A DNA stretch of 64,000 nt, taken from Dreissena polymorpha (taxonomy: Eukaryota; Mollusca; Bivalvia; Myida; Dreissenidae). The notes under the pieces were generated by a model that did no database searches, was not told where the DNA came from, and was given only the letters and a program-made list of their open reading frames with translations. A program made the translations under genes and the position numbers. Location: positions 80,860,454 to 80,924,453 of the forward strand of contig NC_068359.1 in the NCBI RefSeq assembly GCF_020536995.1. Reading direction: 5' to 3'. Below are positions 43,222 to 53,900 of the stretch, in pieces (position 1 is the stretch's first letter; the number at the start of each line of letters is the position of its first letter).

Positions 43222-43880
43222 TATTTCATGGCTTTTTCTTCCTATTTTGGGAAAAGGAGTCTGACCAAATTGGGAATTTTTTATCGACAAAATTGTCCAT
43301 TTTGGGAATTTTTGCTTTGATGAAACAGCTCATTTTGGGAAAACATTGTGAATTTATCATGCTTAAATAAGTCAGTGGTTTAACAAATATTTTTTTTCAT
43401 TTGTTATTTTGTCTTCTTTATATAAACACATGCAATATTGGGCATGTTCAACGTTTATTCAAGTACTGCAATTTTGTTTTTCAGTTACAGTTACACTCTG
43501 AGATAAGAACTGTACAGGCAAAATCTTATAGCAGATATTTTTGACCAAAACAAACACTGGTTAGTCACACAAGTTACAGCATAATTTTTCTCTGATTTCT
43601 GATTTTGAAAGCATCACACAGCTCCTCAAATGTTTTGTCATTCAGGTGCAGGTAAGCATCAGATGAGTAAGTTTGCTTTGTGTGAATGTGCTCAACCACA
43701 GCAGTGCTTTTTGAAATGATACACATCAGCTGGACGAGTTGGAACATTAATAATCTAATTATCATTAGTCAAAAGACACTTCTTTCTAAAAAAATTATTT
43801 CGGTTTGGGATCGGGTCCGTTTGCTTTGGGAACGCCTCCGTTTTCCGGAGGCGCAGGCAGTGCTGAAAACCCTCTGTAGT
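43222..43880. mobile_element. Probable decayed hAT-type element
   Basis: The left side has TTTTTCTTCCTATTTTGGGA and ACCAAATTGGGAATTTTT; the right side (43790-43870) read inverted has TTTTCAGCACTG, TTCCCAAA and GACCCGATCCCA. This TTTTGGGAA / GACC phrase is typical of one hAT group's ends. A minus-strand ORF (43765-43574) may be remnant coding sequence, but I do not recognise it. Confidence 0.45.
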
Positions 43881-44202
43881 TCTAATTATTTTCTATATAG
43901 ATAACATGTTTACTTACATGGATGGTGTAATTAATGGAGGACCTCTTCAGTTATTGATTAAAATATTCGTTTAGATTAGCCACATAAAACTAATAGGTGA
44001 CGAATGTTAAATTATATGTGCTCTGAAATCGCAAGGTATGTTTTTACAACTATGTTTTCAAATTAAAGAGACCTGATTCTAAATTATAAAAAAACAGTTC
44101 ACAGTGGTCTATGAAGAATTTACCACTTCACATTTTGCCAACGAAATAATGAGCTAAGAATGCACTTGAATGGATAACTTAAATTAAGTTATTAACTCAA
44201 AG

Positions 44203-44370
44203 ATCGCCGTGGTGTAGTGGATATGGTGTCCGCCTAGCGATCATGGGTTCGATCCCCACTGTGGGGGCGTTCTTTAGATCTTCCCCGTAGACACCAAGGA
44301 AAAACGGACTCGAAAGCGTTTCATATAAGCTTAGGCTTGTTATGCAATCGAGCTTAAATAAAAAGGTTTA
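44203..44370 (+). mobile_element. tRNA-derived SINE, best-preserved copy
   Basis: Head GCCGTGGTGTAGTGGATATG (A box region) and GGGTTCGATCCCC (intact B box), body TTCTTTAGATCTTCCCC and GACACCAAGGAAAAACGG, tail AGCTTAAATAAAAAGGTTTA. Internal pol III promoter elements appear intact. Confidence 0.85.
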
Positions 44371-44384
44371 GAAAAAAAAATCAT

Positions 44385-44535
44385 TTATGCCTAGCGTCTA
44401 GAAAAAAATACCTTGGCAAACAGCGTAGACCCAGATGAGACGCCGCATGATTTGCGCTGTGTGCTTAAATGAAATTTTGTAAGAAATATTCTAAATATAG
44501 AAATAGATATACTAGATATCCCTTATTAAAATAAA
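44385..44535 (-). mobile_element. TTAA MITE family 2, partial inverted copy
   Basis: TTTATGCCTAGCGTCTAGAA start and CAGATGAGACGCCGCATGAT core; the other end is degraded. Confidence 0.6.
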
Positions 44536-44544
44536 TATAATATA

Positions 44545-44635
44545 AATTGGGGCCGAATAAGCTTGGGTCCGAAAGAGCCTGAAATTTCGGTCTGGGCCGA
44601 AAGAGCTTGGGTCCGAAAGAGCCTGCTACCGATTT
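44545..44635. repeat. Short tandem repeat GGGTCCGAAAGAGCCTG
   Basis: About four alternating units of GGGCCGAAAGAGCTTG and GGGTCCGAAAGAGCCTG. No function apparent. Confidence 0.7.
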
Positions 44636-44872
44636 GAGTAAGATTTATGAACGATATAGATTAAGATATGATCAAATTTCTCTACGATAAACTTTTTATT
44701 TATTACTCAAAACAAGTTATAAACAAGTATTTTTAAGGTCGATACAGACATCGAAATGACACAGATATAGTGTTAAGTAACCATTCGACCAAATTTTATA
44801 AATAATAAATAAACCGACACCGCAAATAAACGCGCGAAAGTTTGTAAACATTGTAATAAATTTCAAGAACAA

Positions 44873-44962
44873 ATGGACCCAGCAGAAGTAGAATTTATTG
44901 CCGAAAAGGAACTTATAACCATAGTTCCCAACTTTGGGCTTGACAAAATTTATTTGATTAGT
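44873..44962 (+). CDS. GINS2: GINS2 exon 1
   Basis: ATG in AACAAATGG context. Encodes [30 protein letters not shown], almost identical to vertebrate PSF2; donor AGT|GTAAGC, phase 0. No other in-frame upstream ATG is needed. Confidence 0.97.
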
Positions 44963-47900
44963 GTAAGCATTTAACATTTATGGAAACACTTATTTCACCG
45001 TTGTTGCTCAGACATGCGCAATTCGGACATTCTATACTTCGGACATACAGATATATACATACATACATACATATCCGGTTAGGGCCGCAAGCTGGATCAG
45101 CTTCTAATAGCCCCCTCATGTTCGTTAACCCAGATAGTCTCCGGTATAACTGAGTACATTTTATCTCCCATGTATTTATCCAATCTGTTTTTAAAGGTAT
45201 TAAGGGATGGCGCTGTAACAATGAATTCCGGTAGATTATTCCACGGACCTATCACTCTCTGAGAGAAGAAGTATTTTCTGGTGTCCTTTCTACAAGATTT
45301 CTTCTTGAGTTTTAAACAGTGACCCCTTGTCGTAGTATTGTTCATTTAAAAAAATCTGTCAAATTCAATGTCTTCTTTTTTATTCAAGAGTTTAAAAACT
45401 TCGATCATGTCTCCACGGAAACGACGATATGACAAAGATGGTATTTTCAATATAATTGAACCTGACTAGGAAAAAAATACTGGAATTCTATTGCTTTTTG
45501 ACCGGATTGCAATTGTTAATTTTTTTGTTTCTTTGCATGAAAATACTTAGCCTTACTATAATGTAATATATTTAATTAAATTAACTTGCCTGTGACTAAG
45601 TAGTAAGTTGCAATAATTCGACTCTCAGCCTTATAACCTAAAGGGTTGCTGAGAATTGCAATGCGCTCTATTGTTCAAAGTTGCAAAATATGACCATCAT
45701 TGCAAAGGCTAAAAAACGATTTTGGGCATCATTTATGCCCGGACGTCCATTAACGGAAGCACTGATACTGTCTTCTTGATTTCATTTAAACTTTATATTA
45801 CCTTAGAAAATCTCCTGAAAAAAAATAAGTTGATTAATATTGTTCATTTTTGTAAAAATACACTTGTGTTTTCAGGGTTATAAATAACTTTTGGAGTTTA
45901 TTGGCAGTGTTTTTTTTCATTCAAAATCGGGTCCGGTAACCTTTACCGGACCCATTTCCAATGGAAAAAAGATTTCAATATTTTGTTCATCTCCCATCCA
46001 TATAAGTTGAACCTAAGTTAATATAATACTGGACACACTTTTATCCTCAATTTTGAAGCATTTTTTAGCAAAACAACAACAACACTAATTTCCCAATTTG
46101 AGTCAAAACACCATGAATTTTCCCAATCCAAAGGGACCCGGCCCCATTCCCAAAACGGTGAAAAACACACTGATTGGGTAATTCACCCCCTGTTTTTGAC
46201 AACAATAGGGTTTTTGTAAATTCAATAGAGTTTTAGCCAAAAATTTCACCCCCTACTTTTGAGCTTAATTGGGTTTTTCAACCCCCGTTTTTTATCTCAA
46301 TTGGGTAATTAAGGGTATGACATATGCAGTATAATAAAATACTACTAAGGTTGCTATATTATTTATACAAATGGAATTCTAAAAGGTACCTGTACATAAC
46401 AACAAACAATTACTGATTTTTGATCAAAGTTCATTCATTTTTGCGATGAATAAGACCGAGTTCGTGAAAAGCTCTGCACAATTGATAAACTATGGCTGTT
46501 CAAAGCGATGCACCCCATGTTTCGGGTCATTTTGAGTTGAATACTTCGAAAATGAAAGTAGAAATCGGACGGGTCTACGAATAATTACAATAATACCCTA
46601 AAGATAGATAACAGCTGAAAAAACTGCCTTCTTTTCTTCATAGGACAGCAATTGGAAAACAATTCCGCCATAAGGGCGATCGACTGTGACAGTGTGGTGT
46701 AGCCCACTGTCCGATGCGTTCAGATTGCATAGGACAACATATAAACTTTGTGGTAATTTATGTACGGAAAATAACCAGTCTAAAAAGTACGTCCGGTGTT
46801 CGTAAGAATTGCGTTTTGTGATGCAAGGTTTTTCACAGGATTACGTTATTAAATTGCGTTTTTGTAGGCTTTATTTTGAATTTAATTACGTTTTTGTTTA
46901 TTTTTAATTGCGTAATAACGCAAATACGCTTGTTTTCTATAGCCCTGGTTTTATTTATTATCAATACATGTACCTTCCATTTTTCTCTATTTATATATAC
47001 AAAACTTAAATAAAAAGTGGGCCATCTGGATGCTCATTTCTGCAATATGAGCCAACATTCAATTTCATTTTATTTTTGATTATCCCCCCCCCCTCCCCCA
47101 AAGGCAGAGGGATATAGTTTTGGCATTGTCCATCCATCAGTCCATCCTTGTGTCACAAACATTTACAGGGGCCATCCAACAGATGAAGCGTCGTATCGAC
47201 GCGATTCGATATTTTGGGAAACTACGAGGATTGCTTATATAGCCAAACAATACATCTGCTCTAAATGTGAGTGTGGATGGTCGAGTGGTCTAGGCGGGAT
47301 GCTTTTTACTCCAGGAATCCAGGGGTCAGTGGTTCGAGCCCTGTTGAGGGTTACTTTTTTCCTTTTTTAAAAAAATTGTATTATTGTTTTTTTACTGGAG
47401 ATTTTTAGTTCAAATGTTTAAATTTATCAATATAAAGCATTTAAAGCATTTAATGACAAGCTTCAATACATGCCAAAATCTGTTGGACGGCCCATTTAAG
47501 GAATACGTGTATATCTCAGAAATTCTATAAGATTTCTACTTGAAATTGGTACAAAGCTATCGATAAGGAGAAGTACTAGGCTCAAGAACCATAAACCTTG
47601 ACTTTTTTAAGTATGAACTATTGGCCTTTGTTGTTTTTTAAGCTTCTTGGGTGTTAAGATATCGAATAGGAGAATAGTATAGCATTATTAAAAACAAAAA
47701 CCTTACACTGTGTTATTTTACAGTTGTTTAATTGTTGTTTTACACTCCATAAAAACTCTATTTGGCGTGGGATATCAATTCAATAAGTTTGCTTGTCCTA
47801 GAGTATAACTATAGTTATGTACTTATGTCCATTATATTCTAGGGTGACATAGGTCCTTTTATTGCTGGCATGCCCATTGATGTACCTCTGTGGATGGCGA

Positions 47901-50900
47901 TCAATTTGAAACAGCGACAGAAGGCCAGGATACGACCACCAGAATGGTTGGATGTTGGTAGGAAGGGCTTATTTTTCTTAATAAATTATCAAAATTACTC
48001 AGTTCATCCCCAAACTCAAATTGCTTGATGTTTTCGTTAGCAATTATTGTATGTTTTTCTGTGACAAAGTCCCCTTCGGCTGCTTTTAATTTTGATTATT
48101 GATTCCATTGCGCTCATACTGGGAAAGGTTATCATACAAATATATAAAAGTATTGTTAAAGATTGACCAGGCGTTATTCTATCCTAAATTTTGTGTAAGG
48201 AATTACTTCTTTTTTTGAAGATATAAGGGAGAAGTGACTCTACTTTCTCCAAATTTAATGACAACTAATAATGAACTATCAACTGGTGGCATCTTGTAAA
48301 CCTGGTGCCTATTAGCCAATCTGTTAATGTATTTAGCTTCAAACCTAGTTATTTTAGCTTGATTGCCTAGAAGCGCTCTTGAGTCTGTTACCTGGGACTA
48401 GAACCAGTACTTGGTGTCTCTTGGGGAGTTCTGAAGATCAGTAATTGTCCCACAGTGGGGAGCAAGCCCAATACCTCCCACTTTCTAGGCAGACGCAATA
48501 TCAACTATGCCACGGCGACCTCTTTACGTTTGATTATATAATTATCATTACCAGAAGTAATATTCATTTTACAGAATCATATGATGGCAACACAAATGTT
48601 TGATTCGCTACCTGCTTAGATATAATCGTTGTAGATTTATAAATTTTAGAAAAACTTCGGGAGAAGAAACAAGAAGAAACCGATTCCAAGTTCTTCACAG
48701 AAATGCCCTGCAAATGTTACATAGAGATGACCACTCTCCTGCTAAAGCAGTCAGTATTATTCTGGGATGTAGACGCATCGGAATGGGTTACTTCTCACAG
48801 GGCTTGTTTCTTGATTTGGGGAAAAGGCCTGGCCTTCTATTTTGAGGAAAAACTATCAACAAAACTGAGAAAGGCGAAAAAATCCCGAAGTTAGATTGAA
48901 ATTTGTGGACAAAAATTGCATAACCTCAAAGAAATTCTCTATGTGGAAGGGACCTTTCTCTTGGGGGATGGGATCTTTATAAGGCCCTTGCTAAAGACGG
49001 ACTAAAAATCCCTGTTTCCTCAATCATACCACTTAACAAAAGCTTTTGAACACCCCAGAAGTCGTTAATTTAGAGAAAATATCAATTCTGAACCATTTCA
49101 ACAATCATTACACTCATTCTCTCTTTGCATGTACAATTAGGACTAGGGATTTTCATGAAATACATGAGCACTGTTTCTTTGTAACAAGAATTCATTGATG
49201 ATGCGTTAACATCAATATTTGAATGTGGATTTTGGATTTCAAATTTAATTATGCTCATGTGAAAGTACAAACACAGATTATTTTTGTATTTCTATAAATC
49301 AATTAGGCCTGATGTAAATATAAATAAGGTTTGATGTTTTGAGATTGAGTTTTATAGATACCAAAAACCAGGATGTAACGAAAGAAAATAATTAGGGCTA
49401 TAACGAATACACTAGGTGACGAATACAATACGTATCACGAATACAGGGTGGCGAATACGAATATTTATTCACGAATATGAATTTCAATGAACAAAAGTAA
49501 TACTTACAACTTGACATGACATTATATAGTATGAAACTGAAAATATGAGTATTTGTCAATTTGATTAATTCAGTATCATTGCCGGGATCATTGCATAATG
49601 AAAATATGAAATGTAACCCTTTGAAATAACAAAACACTGACTAGAACTGCTTAAAATTTGAACACAGTTTTGAAAACATGACTTGTACCAATACAATCCT
49701 TGAGCAGAACAATTAAGAGTAAACAGTTGGCCGGCGGCTCCATGTTTGTTGATAAGTAGCACAATCATTGTCGTAAAGATAAACAAAAAAGAAATTCCAT
49801 CTGCTAATCCTTTTTGTGTATGTTTGAGCATCAAAACACTGTATTTACCTAAATAAACATTAAACAACCATTGAAAGATTTTTCAATTCAATATAGTAAA
49901 TATTCAACCGGTGCCCGCCATTTTTGTTGGTAATCTCACTGTGTAACATAGTGGGTGGGGTAAACATGATGAAAAACGCCGGAATAAGGCGAAGAACATT
50001 TAAATATAGGGGTTTATTGTATGAACATTTATTTGTAAGGTAAGATAAGATGATTTAACTTTCATACTCGAAACCACGTTGTTTGTATTTGTTAAATATT
50101 GGGTTTGGGAGGTGGCGAATAACGAATACGATTTGTCCATAGGTCGTATTCGAGTAATTCGAATTTTCGAATGTATTGTTACAGCCGTAAAAATAATACA
50201 TTGTTAAATTAGATGCATTTACGAAATCATGACTTCATAATTTGATTTTGTTCAGGGCCAGGACTTTAACACAGTCAAAGCATGTGTGAATTTAAACCCA
50301 AAACAATTTGTAGCGACGAGAGAAATGACATGTTAATTCCAAAACTTTTCAAGTGCATAACAACAAAATTGTTATGGGAATCGAGTCAGGAACTATTGCT
50401 GTGTAGTTTTATTTATTTTTATAATTGTGAAGGAGGAAATATATACGATCCAGAATTTGTGACTTGCTCATGTGTTAATTTCTTGGCAAAGCTTATATAT
50501 AATGGTAGATGTTAGTTGGTCTTCCATATTATGTGCAGGAAATGTTAATGGCTTAATTATGTACAGAACATAAGTAAATCAGGAGTGTGATTTTTCTGTA
50601 GATTTCCGCGGATCGGGTTGTCCGGGGTCATTTCTGTGATTTGTGTAAATTCGTAAAAAAATGGATGAGGGGGATACGACCTATTTTGCGGGCGTTATTC
50701 ATAAGTGGTGCAAAAAATCCGCGGATCAGGAAACCTCTCCGCGTATTACACTGGTAAATTCTTCCTGAGCATTTTTTTTTTAATAAGCGATGTCATTGGC
50801 TGTCGTTTCCCAATCTTCCAATTAAAATCGCTCTTTTAAATTGCTGATTTGTTCGCAAGTGGGGTCTTTGTGAAGCAAAAATAAAGATTATTCAAAGAAC

Positions 50901-53900
50901 GAACAAATTTCACATAATCTCACAGATTGAACAATTATTGATTGACACATTTAAATAGGAAAGGGAAGAAACAAAAGTGGATATTAATCAGAAAGGGATA
51001 CCACAAGCAACGTTAGCAACGACCTGTCCGCCATTTTCTAGACAAGCTACATGTTTAGGTTCACTTTTATTCCAACGAGTTTCTTTTGTTTTCCTCTTTA
51101 AAAAACGATTAAAAATGGTTAAACGGTGTCAATGGGGATTATGTAACTCGGACAATCGATATCCTGAAAGATTAGTTGGTGACATTTAATTTATATCGTT
51201 TCCAAAGCCGAAAAGAGATCTTGAGAAGTGTAAGAGATGTATAAATACATGCGGTCGTCACCACGAACAACTGAATGTCAACACTGTCAAAGACAATTAT
51301 AATATATTTTTATCGGATATACTAGCATATTTAAATAGTTTATGTTATCGATCTGATTATCACATAATATTTCACGTTAAAAAAAAATAGTTTTATCAGT
51401 TACTAGGTCATTAATAAACAGAAGCGAGGTTCATCTGCATTACTTAAAGAGAAATAAAACCCCAGCATGAAGCCTAATTCATGCTGTGTTTTATTACTCT
51501 GATAGTAATGCACTTAATTGACATCATACATGTTATTTGAAGGTGACATGTGATATATTATCTTATTAACAGTATCTACACATTTGCACTCATGTGAAGT
51601 CACCAATAAACGCTTTTAATCCACACTAGGAGCTCGAATGCCTAGATCTCATTTTTTAAACGAGTTTCGTTTATTTTGTTCGGATTAAGAAACGGAAATG
51701 AAATATGGCAAAATCGGTGTAAAAAGGGTTAATGCAACTCTGACATTTGGTATCCAGAAAGATAAGTTAGATGAATTAAATTTATACCATTTCCAACGCG
51801 GCAATGCGGTCTTGACAAGAGCGAGTGGAAGCTTCAAGAATTACGGAGATCCCCTTTATAGAACATTAATTTATTTCACAAACTTGAAATGTCATATAAG
51901 CAATAACTAAGCATTATTAAGTATGTATTATGTCACGTGTGCATGTAAAATAATTGAGAATTTTGGTACCCAATTCGTGTAACTTTACGAAATCCCCGTT
52001 AAAAATCGCGTTTCTGTGTGTGTCAGAAACAGGTGAAAACCATTTTGTTATTATTTTAATAAAGACGTATAAATGCTATTGTAAAAGAGTTATTATTACT
52101 GATATTAGTTAACCAATAAATGCGGTAACTTCGGGGAAGTCGGTACCTGCGCGAGCGTCTGATATTGGTAGCCTTATTAATTTATAATAGCCTGACCGTA
52201 TTCCATTTCGTACAACGCTAATTTTATATCAGACAATGTCCAAACTTATTGTGTTGTTTTTGCGCTTTAAATTATAGTGATTGATAAATGTCCCATAAGC
52301 AATGTTTAATATGATTAATATCACTTTTATACGCAATAACATGTGGGATTGAGGTACCCACCCGGCGTCAGAAAGCGCGTAAAACTTCACCGAATTCCCA
52401 GTTATAAAGCGCTATTTCGTGTCAAATACACGGGTAGGGGGGAATGTTTCGGTAATAATTTTGTTAATAACACGGGTAAATACCGGTGAAGTGTTAATTT
52501 ATTGCAAATACCACGATTACACGTAATAACGGGTTCGATTTCGGTAAGCGCGCAAGCGTTTGAGAGCGGGTTTAATGTACCGATTTACCCGTTATAAATA
52601 GCTGATGTTCTCTTTAATCGTATATTTTTTGCATTTGCAGAATAACTAAATGGCATCAACCCCTTTACAAGTGTAATATGGTGTTAAACAACTCCATAAA
52701 ATCATCCGGAATATCGTAAATCTATATGCAGTCTATAGGCAAAGAAGCCATTTTGGTGTTAGCTTGTCTAGGTTTTCTTCCCGCTGAGCCACGTGATTAA
52801 GTGGGCGGAGCGATCACTGATAAGGCGTCATGTCAATTGTTCCAAAAGGGTCATCCAAGAGTCTTCTTCTTCGCTAAAATGTTCAAACTTTGTGAGAAGA
52901 TTGGTTCCAATAATGTCTTGACCCACATGAAATCAGTGTAATAAGGGGATAAAAGCTTTGTGAAAAGTCACAGTTATTAAAAACATCACAAAAAGCACAT
53001 CAGGTCAGTTTAGTTCATTAACCCATTTATGCCTAGTGGACTCTCCCATCCTTCTAAATTAGATCTATTTATTTCCAAAACTAGGGAAGTCTATTATACT
53101 TATTTCTATATTAAGAATATTTCTTACAGAAATTCCTTGAAGCAAACAGCGCAGACCCTGGCCGCATCATGCGGCGTCTCATCTGGGTCTACTCTGTTTG
53201 CCAAGGCTTTTTTTCTAGACGCAAGGCATAAATGGGTTAAGGGTCTCATATGGGCTCACCAGGGCCTTTGGCCTAAAGGATTTAAACGATTTTGAAAAAC
53301 ACGAGTGAAATGACCCACAGAGTTATTTAGTTTGTTCGTTCTTGCTAAATTATCTGTAAACTGTTTCTTAGTATACATTTTAGTCAAATATTATTTGATT
53401 TAAATAGATATTGTTGATTTACTTTCTGGTAACATTTGCATCATTTGAAAGGCAGATAATTAGCAGGAGTCAAAAGGGAGGTAATTGCAAAATGCTTTTA
53501 TTAACTCCTTCAGTGCTGGAACTGAATTTTGAAGGCCTTTGCAAACAGTTTGGATCCAGATGAGACGCCACAAAACGTGGCGTCTCCTCAGGATCCAAAC
53601 TGTTTGCTTTTCTTATAATATTCTTTGATAAAAAATCGAAGAAAATGCTAATTTTAGAAATTCAGCAGACAAATTTTAAGCAGACGACAAATTTCCCAGC
53701 ATGCAAAGGGTCAAAAAGCAGGATTCTGCCTCAATTGTTACCCCTGCGGTCCTCTTGTTTTTTCGCAGTGCTGTGGATGACATTCCCCATGCTGATGAGA
53801 CTCGAACGTTAATTAAGGATATCTGGGATCTCCGTATGGCCAAGCTACGCAGCAGCATCGACACGTTTGTGAAAAGCGATGCAACACATGCAAAGGTAAC

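Larger units (their letters stand above)
47085..47770 (+). repeat. Dispersed repeat (GCCAAAGGCGTAGTGATATAG family) split by an insertion
   Basis: Starts CCCCAAAGGCAGAGGGATATAG; resumes at 47494 with TATATCTCAGAAATTCTATA and AGAACCATAAACCTTGAC as in 14200-14705. The element at 47166-47493 lies between. Confidence 0.7.

Noticed and set aside
43574-43765. Possible hAT transposase C-terminus on minus strand
   Set aside because: No conserved dimerisation motif recognised; only the element ends are suggestive.
44203-44290. Functional tRNA gene
   Set aside because: The same head is followed by the same non-tRNA body and tail in several other places, so it is a SINE.
47266-47350. Functional tRNA gene
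   Set aside because: A and B boxes are present but the acceptor stem does not pair; kept only as a tRNA-like sequence.
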